40,161 nt of DNA from Acidobacteriota bacterium. Lineage in GTDB: Bacteria; Acidobacteriota; Terriglobia; UBA7540. Of this stretch, positions 7,986 to 15,862 are shown piece by piece. Both the position numbers and the translations under genes were made by a program. The DNA lies in assembly GCA_021827245.1 (NCBI GenBank), contig JAKAWN010000011.1, positions 1-40,161 on the forward strand, given 5' to 3'. Under the pieces are notes generated by a model. That model searched no databases and was not told the origin of the DNA. It saw only the letters and a list, made by a program, of their open reading frames with translations. The first letter of the stretch is position 1, and every line of letters starts with the position of its first letter.

Positions 7986-8711
7986 ATGTCAGCCATTGAG
8001 ATCAGCCTTCTGCTCGGGGTGGTCGCAGGACTCGCCAACCTTTTTGGCGCCTCGATCGTATCCGCCAGAGCCTGGAGCCGTTCGTTTCTCACTTGTTTCA
8101 TAGCGCTCGGGTCCGGCTTTATGCTGGCCACCGCTGTGACCGAGATGATACCGGAAAGCCTCCACCTTGCTCCTTCCGAAGCCCCGGTCCTGATTCTTGT
8201 GGGCTATCTGATTGTTCACGTTTTCGAGCATGTTGCGCCCGGCCACTTCCATTTCGGCGAAGAAACCCATCCCGAGGAGTTTCTGGACGGCAGGGTGGCA
8301 TACACGGCGCTGGGCGGGCTGCTCGTACATACTTTCTTGGGCGGGGTCGCCATCGCCTCGGGCTTTATGGTTTCGAAGTTGCTCGGCACACTTATTTTCG
8401 GCGCAATGGTGCTTCATAATATTCCTGAGGGTTTCACGATATCCTCGGTGATGGTTACAGCAGGCAAGAGCCGGCGCAAGGGCATGGAGTCTGCCGGAGC
8501 GCTTGGTGCATCCAGAATTGCGGGCATCCTGACCATGAGCCTTGCGCACGAATGGGTGGCCCTCGGCCTGGCGCTTTCCGCCGGGGCCACTCTGTATGTT
8601 GCAGCCTCCGATCTGATTCCCGAGGTCAACAAGAGTCCGGGCATCAAGATCGCCCTGACAGTCGGGGCCGGGGTCGCTATGGTTGTATTGCTGAAGATTT
8701 TCTTTGCGTAG
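7986..8711 (+). CDS. ZIP-family divalent metal transporter
   Basis: This 241-residue inner-membrane protein has about eight hydrophobic segments. The metal-binding helices are recognisable: HNIPEGFTISS in TM4, and LAHEWVALGLALSAGATLYVAASDLIPE covering TM5-TM6. A His-rich loop (HVFEHVAPGHFHFGEETH) lies between TM3 and TM4, as in Zn/Fe-transporting ZIPs. The family imports Zn2+, Fe2+ or Mn2+ down their gradients; specificity cannot be read here. In TM5 the usual HEIPHE-type second motif is reduced to HEW. It lies 21 nt after ychF and 6 nt before the IscU-like gene, suggesting co-transcription and a possible role in supplying iron. Confidence 0.88.
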   Translation: MSAIEISLLLGVVAGLANLFGASIVSARAWSRSFLTCFIALGSGFMLATAVTEMIPESLHLAPSEAPVLILVGYLIVHVFEHVAPGHFHFGEETHPEEFLDGRVAYTALGGLLVHTFLGGVAIASGFMVSKLLGTLIFGAMVLHNIPEGFTISSVMVTAGKSRRKGMESAGALGASRIAGILTMSLAHEWVALGLALSAGATLYVAASDLIPEVNKSPGIKIALTVGAGVAMVVLLKIFFA

Positions 8712-8717
8712 GCCATC

Positions 8718-9092
8718 ATGTATTCCGAACAAGTTCTCGACCATTTCCACCATCCGCGCAACGTAGGCGAAATCAGCAGCCCAACCGCCGTGGCGGAGGC
8801 CAGCAATCCCATATGCGGAGATTTGATGAAGCTTTGGATTCTGGTGCGCGAGGGAAGCGTTTGCGAGGCGAAATTCAAGGTCCAGGGATGTGTTCCGGCT
8901 GTTGCCTGCGGCTCCTGGCTGACCGAAGCCATCAAAGGTAAGCCTGTGTCAGAGTTGACATCGATGAAAGCGGAACAGATCGAAAAAGGACTGGGTGGCC
9001 TGCCTCCGGCCTCCCGCCACGCCAGCATGCTTGCGATCTTCGCGTTGCGAGAGGCGCTGGAAAAGCTGGGCCCTCGCGATCTGGTAGAGTAA
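8718..9092 (+). CDS. IscU/NifU N-terminal-like Fe-S scaffold protein, third Cys absent
   Basis: This 124-residue protein begins MYSEQVLDHFHHPRNVGE, the classic IscU/NifU start. The first ligand is present (NPICGD, Cys33 with the adjacent Asp35), as is the second (GC at 57-58). The canonical third Cys of the LHCS motif is Ala102 here (SRHASMLA), although the preceding His101 is kept. An additional cysteine (Cys64, GCVPAVACGSW) occurs where canonical scaffolds usually have Ser. In the family, three Cys and one Asp/His build the nascent cluster. This protein may hold a cluster with altered ligands or act in transfer. It sits 6 nt after the ZIP transporter. No cysteine desulfurase gene is adjacent. 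Confidence 0.87.
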   Translation: MYSEQVLDHFHHPRNVGEISSPTAVAEASNPICGDLMKLWILVREGSVCEAKFKVQGCVPAVACGSWLTEAIKGKPVSELTSMKAEQIEKGLGGLPPASRHASMLAIFALREALEKLGPRDLVE

Positions 9093-9136
9093 ATGACGGG
9101 AATTCCCTTCAACATCGTGAGTCGCGAGGAGAAAGC

Positions 9137-10333
9137 ATGAAGATCATCAATCTGCTGATCTTGACCTTTCTGGCAGCGGCGTCTTACGGCTTTGGGCAGG
9201 TCGTGAAAGTGACCCACGGCCAGCCACCCTCGCTGCCCAAGCCGTTTACCGGCCCGGTTGTGGCCAATCCGCCGCACGGCCGGCCTTCTCCCGGCTTCAT
9301 GCCCAAGGCGCTGCCGGGTTTTCAGGTTTCCGTCTTTGCCCGAGGATTTGAGGAGTCTCGCTACCTTGCTGTGGCGCCCAATGGCGATGTCTTTGTGGCG
9401 GACACCCGCGCCGGAAAGGTTTATGTGCTGCACGACCCCGGCAACGGCAAGCCCTCGGACGGCCGTGCCACCTTCGCCAGCAAACTGAATGAACCCTTTG
9501 GAATCGCGTTTCATGGCAACTACGTTTATATCGGTGACACCGACGAGGTGATCCGCTTCCGCTACGATGCGAAGACGTCCGAACGTCGTGGCAAGCAGGA
9601 ACACGTTCTAAGCCTTCCCGGCGGCGGAATGCATTTCACCAGGACCGTGGCGTTCGGCCTGGACGGGAGCAAAATGTTCGTTTCCGTCGGCTCCGACTGC
9701 AATGTCTGTGTTGAGTCCGATCCGCGCCGCGCGGCGATCCAGGTTGCCGATCCCGAGGGCAAGAACGTATCGATTTACGCCAGCGGCCTGCGCAACGCCG
9801 CCGGCCTGGCGGTGAATCCCGACACCGGCCAGCTTTGGGCGGATGTGAATGAGCGCGACATGATGGGCGACAACCTGCCACCCGATTACTTCACCCACAT
9901 TGAACCGGGTGGCTTCTACGGATGGCCTTACAGCTATATCGGGAAAAACCTCGATCCACTGGTGACGGAGAAGCGTCCTGACCTGGTGGCCAAAGCCATT
10001 ATTCCTGACGTGCTGCTGGGGCCGCACGTGGCGCCGCTGGAATCGGTGTTCTACACGGGCAAACAGTTTCCTGCCCGGTATTGGCATGGCGCGTTTATCG
10101 CCGAACACGGCTCCTGGAACCGCAGCATCCATTCGGGCTATGCGGTGGCGTTTGTTCCCTTCCACAACGGCGAACCCTCCGGCCCGCCTGTCAGCTTCCT
10201 GAATGGCTTTGACCCGAACCCCCACGCCAAGGCAGTTGATGGCCGGCCCGTGGGCGTGGCTGTGGCCAAAGACGGCTCCTTGCTGGTGTCTGACGATGTC
10301 GGCAACGTGATCTGGCGAGTCTCGAAGAAATAG
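9137..10333 (+). CDS. Secreted sorbosone dehydrogenase-like beta-propeller protein
   Basis: This 398-residue exported protein has a Sec signal peptide (MKIINLLILTFLAAASYGFGQ). It belongs to the PQQ-dependent sGDH/L-sorbosone dehydrogenase family of six-bladed beta-propellers. Blade motifs include YLAVAPNGDVFVADT, LNEPFGIAF, YASGLRNAAGLAVNPDTGQLWA and VNERDMMGDNLPPDYFTHIEPGGFYGWPY. The last is highly characteristic of the family, and the end reads PVGVAVAKDGSLLVSDDVGNVIWRV. Members oxidise sugars or related substrates in the periplasm, or are uncharacterised. The substrate is not inferable. A CNVC pair occurs mid-protein (SDCNVCVESDP), which is suggestive of a disulfide rather than haem. AGGAG lies 6 nt before the ATG. 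It is 44 nt downstream of the IscU-like gene, and operon membership is uncertain. Confidence 0.85.
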   Translation: MKIINLLILTFLAAASYGFGQVVKVTHGQPPSLPKPFTGPVVANPPHGRPSPGFMPKALPGFQVSVFARGFEESRYLAVAPNGDVFVADTRAGKVYVLHDPGNGKPSDGRATFASKLNEPFGIAFHGNYVYIGDTDEVIRFRYDAKTSERRGKQEHVLSLPGGGMHFTRTVAFGLDGSKMFVSVGSDCNVCVESDPRRAAIQVADPEGKNVSIYASGLRNAAGLAVNPDTGQLWADVNERDMMGDNLPPDYFTHIEPGGFYGWPYSYIGKNLDPLVTEKRPDLVAKAIIPDVLLGPHVAPLESVFYTGKQFPARYWHGAFIAEHGSWNRSIHSGYAVAFVPFHNGEPSGPPVSFLNGFDPNPHAKAVDGRPVGVAVAKDGSLLVSDDVGNVIWRVSKK

Positions 10334-10404
10334 CGCAAGGCGACCCGGATCGCGTGTTTTGCAGGATTTCTTTGCCCCGTCTAGCCCCCGGCGGGCTGAT
10401 GTAG

Positions 10405-10550
10405 TCTCCGGTTCGTTTTTAGGTTCGTTCCGGTTCGTTTTTTATGCACTCCAATGTTTTCAACAACTTCTCCGCTTCGTTTTTCGGTTCGTTCCGGTTC
10501 GTTTTTGTGCCCCGATCCTGTGTTTTCAATCACTTCTCCGGTTCGTTTTT
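10405..10550. repeat. Tandem repeat, about 65 bp x 2.25
   Basis: Three units start with TCTCCG at 10405, 10469 and 10535, giving lengths of 64, 66 and a partial 16 bp. Each full unit contains GGTTCGTTCCGGTTCGTTTT and ends near TTTTCAAnnACT. On the minus strand the repeats lie in an open frame (10381-10584) that would encode KNEPERTEK-like repeats, but no start signal or known family supports a gene there. The remainder of the gene-free stretch 10334-10870 holds the dyad cluster at 10694-10766 and the promoter at 10816-10843. Confidence 0.8.
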
Positions 10551-10693
10551 GAAAAATCAATATTTTTTGTCCTAAAAATCCCACTTCACGGCAGGATCAT
10601 GTTAATAAACATCCTGAAAACAATTACTTAACTGACACATAAAGGTTGGGCTGACTGGAGTAGCGGAGGGCATCGTTTTTTGCTCTTCCGGGT

Positions 10694-10766
10694 GGACATT
10701 GCTCGAAATGTCCAGCCAAAAGTTACTTTTGTAGTCTACATTATCCCCGCCCGGATGTCAAGACAT
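10694..10766. promoter_or_regulatory. Cluster of four dyad symmetries with GACAT half-sites
   Basis: Four dyads occur in about 70 bp. GGACATT (10694-10700) faces AATGTCC (10707-10713). AAAAGTTACTTTT lies at 10718-10730. TGTAGTCTACA lies at 10730-10740. ATGTC-aa-GACAT lies at 10755-10766. The first and last share the half-site GACAT. They lie 50-120 bp upstream of the predicted promoter of the small gene at 10871, so they may bind a regulator; no regulator is identified. Confidence 0.4.
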
Positions 10767-10815
10767 TTCTCTTCAGAGTGGGTGGCAAAAACCGCTGGAT
10801 TTGTGCAATAATGTC

Positions 10816-10843
10816 TTTACTTCTTATGTAATAGCATTATAAT
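10816..10843 (+). promoter_or_regulatory. Sigma70-type promoter for the small membrane gene
   Basis: The -35 box is TTTACT (10816-10821) and the -10 box is a consensus TATAAT (10838-10843), with a 16-bp spacer. The predicted transcription start is near 10850, giving a 20-nt leader that contains the Shine-Dalgarno sequence AGGAGGT (10860-10866). Confidence 0.6.
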
Positions 10844-10870
10844 ACTTGACGGGGGACGCAGGAGGTAGTC

Positions 10871-11101
10871 ATGCGTACTGCAACCAGCGTCATTGTGACC
10901 ATCGCTGGATTAGCGGGTCTGGCCTATGTGGTGAAGGCCACCTTACCCGGCTCACCGGTATTCACTGTCGAGTGGAATGCCCAACAATTCTTTATTCCCC
11001 TCAACATCGCTGCTTATTGGGCCTGTGCAATGACAGGCGTTTTTTTGGCTCTTTTTCAAACTGTCCGGGCATTGCTGCGGGATGCAGAAAGAATGCGGTA
11101 G
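10871..11101 (+). CDS. Two-TM small membrane protein, unknown
   Basis: This 76-residue protein is not recognised as any named family. Two hydrophobic helices are visible: about residues 5-24 (SVIVTIAGLAGLAYVVKA) and 42-66 (IPLNIAAYWACAMTGVFLAL). A short exported or loop segment (PVFTVEWNAQQFF) separates them, and the tail is charged (RALLRDAERMR). The evidence for a real gene is strong. There is a perfect Shine-Dalgarno AGGAGGT 4 nt before the ATG, a consensus TATAAT promoter 20-30 nt upstream of that, and a dyad-rich region further up. It is isolated, with no operon partner. Confidence 0.75.
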   Translation: MRTATSVIVTIAGLAGLAYVVKATLPGSPVFTVEWNAQQFFIPLNIAAYWACAMTGVFLALFQTVRALLRDAERMR

Positions 11102-11131
11102 TCAGTCCGGGCGGCCATCCGGAGATAATCA

Positions 11132-11355
11132 GGCGGGTGGCGCAGAAGCTTGCGTTGAAAGTCTGCGATCTCGCGAAGCGAGAAAGTGCCGTTGGTTTTT
11201 GCACATCAGACAAACTCACGGTATTGAAGGCGATGCCGTGGCTACCATCTGATTGTACACATCGCATACACCATGATGCGCCACCCGCCGCCACGCTTCT
11301 AACCTATCAGCTTCGCTGACCGCAGACATAAAAAGCCAATGTCGCCACCCGCCGC
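11132..11355. repeat. Triplicated GGCGGGTGGCG motif, inverted and direct
   Basis: GGCGGGTGGCGCAGAAGC (11132-11149) recurs inverted as GCGCCACCCGCC (11278-11289), with GCTTCT following, and again as CGCCACCCGCCGC at 11343-11355. The last two are direct repeats about 65 bp apart. The gene-free stretch 11102-11412 otherwise shows only the minus-strand terminator at 11364-11394. This may be the remains of a repeat element. Confidence 0.5.
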
Positions 11356-11363
11356 TTTCCCGC

Positions 11364-11394
11364 AAAGAAAAGGCCGGCGGGCATAGACCGCCGG
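11364..11394 (-). terminator. Rho-independent terminator of the alpha/beta hydrolase gene
   Basis: CCGGCGG (11374-11380) and CCGCCGG (11388-11394) form a perfect 7-bp stem with a 7-nt loop. Read on the minus strand it is followed by CCTTTTCTTT. It lies 19 nt beyond the hydrolase stop. Confidence 0.65.
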
Positions 11395-11412
11395 TACAGC
11401 AAACGGCGCGCA

Positions 11413-12489
11413 TCAGACGCCGACGTGGGTGTCGAAGAAGCTGGACATCAGGTGCAGAGCCTCCGTGGTTTCCGGCAGGTGGTAATCGTACCAGAAGGCA
11501 TGGGGCAACGCCTCAAAGACGACGATCTCGGCGTGATTGCCGACGCGCAGATAGGCGCGGTGAAGAATTGAAGTGCCGCTCAGCAGCAGGTCGCGCGTGC
11601 TGGAGACGAACAGCGTGGGCGGCATGCCGTGCAGATCGGAATAGAGTGGTGACAGGACCGGATCGCGCGGGTTGGTGCGGCCAACGTATTCCCGGCCGAT
11701 GGGCCGATGCTCGGGCGGCTTGAGGTAACCGCGGAATCCCCAGATGGTGAAGAGCGCTTGCGTGTCGCCCGGCTGGCTCATGTCTCCCGTGCCGGAAAAG
11801 ACTCCCAGCGCGCCGGGCAGGGGCAGGCCGCGTTGCTTGAGGGCCGAACCAACTTCAGCGGTGAGGATAGCTCCGGCCGAGGTGCCGAACAGGCCCATGT
11901 TTTTCGGTTTGTGGGTCTTGAGCAATTCTTTGTAGACGGCAACCGTATCGTCCACGGCCGCGGGGAAAGGATGCTCGGGCGCGAGGCGGTAGTAAACCGA
12001 AACGACCGTCGTCCTGGCGAGATGGGCGATCGGAATGCCCTCGACGAGGGAGCCGGAGTCCGTGACAAATCCTCCGCCGTGAACGTTGATGAGTATGCGG
12101 TCACGCTTGGCCGCGGGTGTCGAGAGCGGCGTGATGATGTCGCAACGAACGCCGCCAATGGTTTTAGGCTGGACGTTGACGGGGAAAAGTCTTTTGGCCT
12201 CAGCAGCCCGGCCGATGCGAAACTTGTCCGTCTCCTTGCGCTGCACGGCCAGCGACGGCGGAGGCGTGGACGGGATCGGCTGCGAGATGAACTTCTGTGC
12301 CTGTGGGCTGATGGTTCCTGGAACCGGAACCACGCGCGTGACGCGCTCGGTACCATCCGGGCCTGTGAAGCACTCATCTTTCTGCGGGCCCTTGGGGTCG
12401 CGGCCCCGATCCAGAAAAACGCCAAGAGCGCCCGTTCCAGCCAGCAAATGGAGGCTTTCCCTCCGGCTGAGCATTTTTTTCTCTTCCAT
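11413..12489 (-). CDS. Secreted alpha/beta hydrolase, HSL/esterase family
   Basis: This 358-residue carboxylesterase-like enzyme belongs to the hormone-sensitive lipase (GDXG) group. The oxyanion motif is HGGG (137-140). The nucleophile elbow GTSAG places Ser204, and the likely acid and base are Asp300 (SSTRDLLLS) and His330 (ALPHAFWYD). YYRLAPEHPFPAAVDD is the signature strand-helix of the family. The N-terminus SRRESLHLLAGTGALGVF looks like a twin-arginine signal, so export is likely. The ATG at 12489 was preferred over a frame extension to 12558 because the extension lacks signal-like sequence and a G-rich site lies just upstream. The substrate is unknown but probably a short-chain ester. 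It stands alone, ended by the terminator at 11364-11394. Confidence 0.88.
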   Translation of the reverse strand: MEEKKMLSRRESLHLLAGTGALGVFLDRGRDPKGPQKDECFTGPDGTERVTRVVPVPGTISPQAQKFISQPIPSTPPPSLAVQRKETDKFRIGRAAEAKRLFPVNVQPKTIGGVRCDIITPLSTPAAKRDRILINVHGGGFVTDSGSLVEGIPIAHLARTTVVSVYYRLAPEHPFPAAVDDTVAVYKELLKTHKPKNMGLFGTSAGAILTAEVGSALKQRGLPLPGALGVFSGTGDMSQPGDTQALFTIWGFRGYLKPPEHRPIGREYVGRTNPRDPVLSPLYSDLHGMPPTLFVSSTRDLLLSGTSILHRAYLRVGNHAEIVVFEALPHAFWYDYHLPETTEALHLMSSFFDTHVGV

Positions 12490-12815
12490 CTTCCCTACCC
12501 CCCTGTCTGCGTTGGGGCCCGAATGACTCTCTGTGGAGTCACGACTTGTGCCGCCCATGTGAACTCTTGCCCGCCCCGCAAGGCACGTCCCCGATCGTGA
12601 AAGGCGGCTGGTAGATTATATCCGCTGGCGCCCTTCAGGCGCGCATGTTTCTAAGGAGCGCCGTGGGTGTCCGAATCATTGTCAAGAGCCGCAGGCGTTG
12701 TTGAGAATAAATCCTGCTTGCTTGCGATGAGGCAATCGAAAGATGAAGGCGGGCTGTTCCCATGCGAGGAGTTATATCACGAAACGCGGAGAAATCCGTC
12801 CTGCGCCCCGAGAAT
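12490..12815. other. Intergenic region, hydrolase upstream / ABC operon downstream
   Basis: No supported gene is seen. The region holds the hydrolase leader and the sequence 3' of the second permease. No clear intrinsic terminator was found for the ABC operon. Confidence 0.4.
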
Positions 12816-13985
12816 TTACAATGCGCGCAGAGCCTGAGCAACGGGCCGGCGCGCGGCCCGGATGGCCGGGGGTACGCCACCGAAGATTCCCATCAGCGCG
12901 GCAAAAACCAGCCCGGCGCCGAGGAGCAGCGGCGTGATGCGGAAGGCGAAAGCCAGGTGGGAGAACGTCTGCCAGTTGACGGTGCCCGTGGTGAAGCCGT
13001 TGAGCGGCAGCACTGCCAGGCAGCCGAGCACGCCGCCCAGGAGAGCCACCAGAATGGCTTCGACCAGGAAAGATGTAACCACGCTCAACGCGCTGAAGCC
13101 CAGCGCCCGCATGGTGGCAATTTCGCGCGAACGTTCAGCTACGGCGGAATACATGGTGTTGAGGGCGCAAAAGACCGCGCCAACGCCCATCACCACGGCA
13201 ATAAGCGAGCCCAGAACCACAATCAGGGTGGTCACCATGCGCGACTGCTTCTCGTAATAATCCACTTCGCGATCCACCTGGACGGTGAGGCGCGGATCAT
13301 TGATCAGCGCTTCCCTGAAGCGATCGAACGCGGCCGGAGAAGAAAGACGAACCGTCACCGACTGGAAAATGTTCCGTGGCCGGTGGTAAATCTGGTTGAG
13401 GACGTCAGCGTCTCCCCATACCTCGGAATCAAAAGCGCTGCCGCCGGCATCGAAAATGCCCACCACTTTCCAGGCGCTGCCCCCAAAACGAACCGTATTG
13501 CCCAGAGTGAGACCGGAATAGGTGACCGCCGCATTCTTGCCCACCACGAGTTCGGTGAGTGCCGGCTTCAAAAATCGCCCTCGGATGATTTTGATTGTGT
13601 CGCGAACTTCCAGCGCCCTGGGTGAAACGCCGCGCACCTGCACATTCGCCTCAGTGCCTGTGGTTCGCATCTTGAGGGGAAAGATGACAACGACTTCCGG
13701 ACTGACCAGCGGACCCAGGCTCGATCTCGCCACGCCCGGCGCAACCTCAATCACGCGGACCTGCGCCAGCGGCAAGGCTCCATCCACTTCCGCCGTGGCG
13801 CCAGCACGCCGGAGGATGGCGTTGCCGGGCGAGCCGGATGAAGCCACGGTCACTTTGAATCCGCGCGCCAGCGAAAGCATGGCCACAAACACGCCAACGG
13901 TACCGGCGATCCCCAGCACGGCCACCAGCGTGGAAGTCCAGCGCACCCGGACGCTCCGCAAATTGTAGGCCAGCGGAATTGCCAT
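12816..13985 (-). CDS. FtsX/MacB-type ABC transporter permease (second permease)
   Basis: This is a 389-residue permease with the MacB/FtsX topology. TM1 is near the N-terminus (about 16-40), followed by a periplasmic domain of about 200 residues and three C-terminal TM helices (about 255-385). The conserved cytosolic block SREIATMRALGFS precedes TM3; it is the coupling motif seen in LolC/E and MacB-type permeases. The last gene of the operon, it begins 3 nt after the stop of the first permease. Together with that permease and the ATPase it would form a mechanotransmission-type exporter, not a classical channel. The substrate may be a lipoprotein, peptide or antibiotic and cannot be told from sequence. 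Confidence 0.87.
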   Translation of the reverse strand: MAIPLAYNLRSVRVRWTSTLVAVLGIAGTVGVFVAMLSLARGFKVTVASSGSPGNAILRRAGATAEVDGALPLAQVRVIEVAPGVARSSLGPLVSPEVVVIFPLKMRTTGTEANVQVRGVSPRALEVRDTIKIIRGRFLKPALTELVVGKNAAVTYSGLTLGNTVRFGGSAWKVVGIFDAGGSAFDSEVWGDADVLNQIYHRPRNIFQSVTVRLSSPAAFDRFREALINDPRLTVQVDREVDYYEKQSRMVTTLIVVLGSLIAVVMGVGAVFCALNTMYSAVAERSREIATMRALGFSALSVVTSFLVEAILVALLGGVLGCLAVLPLNGFTTGTVNWQTFSHLAFAFRITPLLLGAGLVFAALMGIFGGVPPAIRAARRPVAQALRAL

Positions 13986-13988
13986 TCC

Positions 13989-15128
13989 CTACACCCTCCG
14001 CAGGGCATCCACCACGCGCAGGCGCATGGCTCCCCAGGCAGGCAGGAATCCGGCGACCACACCCACCAGCAGGGCGATCCCCAGGCCATACAGCATACCC
14101 GAGGGCGCCAGGTAGAAATAGGGCAGCAGGCCGCCGGTCGGGTCACCGCTGAGCGTGTAAATCTTGGCCAGCACGAGGCCCACGCCGCCCCCGATGAGTG
14201 CAATGATCAGAGACTCCACCATCACCAGGCCGAGGACAAAGACATCCGAAAAACCCAGCGCCTTGAGGACTGCAAATTCGCCCGTCCGCTCTCTGACGGA
14301 AATGGCCATGGTGTTGCCGGTGACAAGCAGCAGCGTGAAGAACACCACGGCGCCAATCGTCAGGATCAGAAACTCGATGTTCCCCATCTGCTTGACCCAG
14401 GAAGCCGCGAAAGCCTTTTCGGTTTCAGTCTTGGTTTCCCAGGGTGAATTGGCGAATTGCTCGTCGATGGTTTTGGCCAGTTGGACGGCATTATCCGGAT
14501 TTTCAACTCGCAGCACATACCAGCCCACCATACCCTTGAAGAAACGCGCGCGTTCGTCCAGAAGCTTCCAATGAAACCAGAACTGGCTTGTGTCATCCTG
14601 CGGACGCCTGCCGCTGTAGATTGCCCGAAGGTTAAATTCCCAGACGCCACCGTAAACAGCGCCTTTGATCGGAATGCGGTCACCGATTTTCCAGTTGAAT
14701 CGCTGCACCAGAGTCTCTCCCGCCACCGCGCCCTCGCGATCATTGATAAATGCTTTCCACTGCTCGTCGGGAATCACAAACTCCGGATAGACAGCGCGCT
14801 GGTTTTCAACATCGATGGCTATCTGCGGAAAGAAGTTTTTCTCTTCCTGATAGACGCCGCCAAACCAGGAGGCAAAGCCGACAACCTTTAAACCTGGAAT
14901 TCTCTTCAAACGTTCTTTGTAAGCAAACGGCAAGGGCTGGATGAGGGACACACGGTTGATGACGACCAGACGATCCGTCACCGCCACGTCCACACCCTGG
15001 CTGAACGCTTCACGAACTACGGACAGCAGTCCGAAAAGGAAAAGCGCCACCGCGAACGATCCGAGAGTGAGGATGGTTCGGACCTTCTTTCGAAACAGGT
15101 TAGCGATAAGCAGCCGGTGGAATTTCAT
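13989..15128 (-). CDS. FtsX/MacB-type ABC transporter permease (first permease)
   Basis: This is a 379-residue permease. TM1 is near the N-terminus (about 15-40: LTLGSFAVALFLFGLL). A large periplasmic domain follows, then the typical triple of C-terminal helices starting IEFLILTIGAVVFFTLLLV. The coupling motif is RERTGEFAVLKALGFSD, and GGGVGLVLAKIY is the TM3-region glycine block. The start ATG lies 2 nt after the ATPase stop, so translation is probably coupled. It differs from the second permease in sequence, suggesting a heterodimeric transporter like LolCE rather than a MacB homodimer. Confidence 0.87.
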   Translation of the reverse strand: MKFHRLLIANLFRKKVRTILTLGSFAVALFLFGLLSVVREAFSQGVDVAVTDRLVVINRVSLIQPLPFAYKERLKRIPGLKVVGFASWFGGVYQEEKNFFPQIAIDVENQRAVYPEFVIPDEQWKAFINDREGAVAGETLVQRFNWKIGDRIPIKGAVYGGVWEFNLRAIYSGRRPQDDTSQFWFHWKLLDERARFFKGMVGWYVLRVENPDNAVQLAKTIDEQFANSPWETKTETEKAFAASWVKQMGNIEFLILTIGAVVFFTLLLVTGNTMAISVRERTGEFAVLKALGFSDVFVLGLVMVESLIIALIGGGVGLVLAKIYTLSGDPTGGLLPYFYLAPSGMLYGLGIALLVGVVAGFLPAWGAMRLRVVDALRRV

Positions 15129-15130
15129 GT

Positions 15131-15850
15131 CTAGGTCCCGACCCGGGCGCTTTCAACCAGGACGCCCTTTTCGAGATGTAGAACAATCTGCGCGCATTCG
15201 GACACACGCGGATCGTGCGTAACCAGCAGCACGGTCTTGCCGTAATCCTGGACCAGGCTGCTGATGATGGCCATCACTTCATCGGCGCTCTTGCGATCGA
15301 GATCGCCGGTGGGTTCGTCGCACAGCAGGAAGGTGGGATCAGAAACAATGGCACGCGCAATACCGACCCGCTGCTCTTCGCCTCCGGAAAGCTGGCGCGG
15401 ATAATGGCGCATCCGATGAGTGAGGCTGACGACGGCCAGTGCGGTTTCCACGTGCTTGCGGCGCTCGGCTTTGGAAAGACCGGTCAGCAACAGCGGCAGT
15501 TCGACGTTCTCAAAGGCGTTGAGAACGGGAATCAAGTTGTACATCTGGAAAACAAAGCCCACGTGGCGCGCCCGCCAGGCCGTTAGTTTTTGCGCCGACA
15601 TACTGGTGATGGACTCGCCTGCGACGGTGATGGTGCCTGCGCTCGGCACGTCCAGCCCACCCAGAAGGTTCAGCAAGGTCGTCTTACCGGAACCGCTGGG
15701 CCCCATGAATGCCACAAACTCGCCTTCCCCGACTTCCAGGTTGAGACCCTGAAGGACGTGAATTTCTTCGCTGCCGCGCAGGTACTTCTTGTCGAGGTCG
15801 CGAGCGCATATGAGGCACTCACCATTTCCTGTACCGTCTATTCGAACCAT
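15131..15850 (-). CDS. ABC transporter ATPase, LolD/MacB type
   Basis: This 239-residue nucleotide-binding subunit has every catalytic motif. Walker A is GPSGSGKTT, the Q-loop lies in [17 protein letters not shown], the signature is [14 protein letters not shown], Walker B is [12 protein letters not shown], and the switch His is in LLVTHDPR. The [18 protein letters not shown] start and DEPTGDLD motif are typical of the LolD/MacB/FtsE class that drives FtsX-like permeases. GAGG lies about 10 nt before the ATG. It sits 12 nt after the adaptor gene and 2 nt before the first permease. A standalone ATPase is needed because neither permease carries one. Confidence 0.93.
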   Translation of the reverse strand: MVRIDGTGNGECLICARDLDKKYLRGSEEIHVLQGLNLEVGEGEFVAFMGPSGSGKTTLLNLLGGLDVPSAGTITVAGESITSMSAQKLTAWRARHVGFVFQMYNLIPVLNAFENVELPLLLTGLSKAERRKHVETALAVVSLTHRMRHYPRQLSGGEEQRVGIARAIVSDPTFLLCDEPTGDLDRKSADEVMAIISSLVQDYGKTVLLVTHDPRVSECAQIVLHLEKGVLVESARVGT

Positions 15851-15862
15851 GGAAGCTCATCC

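Noticed and set aside
10381..10584. Minus-strand 67-codon frame over the tandem repeats
   Set aside because: The apparent peptide repeats arise from the DNA repeat; there is no start signal or family support.
10730..10740. TGTAGTCTACA as a BlaI/CopY-type operator
   Set aside because: Known BlaI/CopY sites have the TACA-n2-TGTA order, whereas here the half-sites are reversed.
12489..12558. Longer N-terminus for the alpha/beta hydrolase
   Set aside because: The added 23 residues are polar and would bury the twin-arginine signal; the ATG at 12489 fits better.
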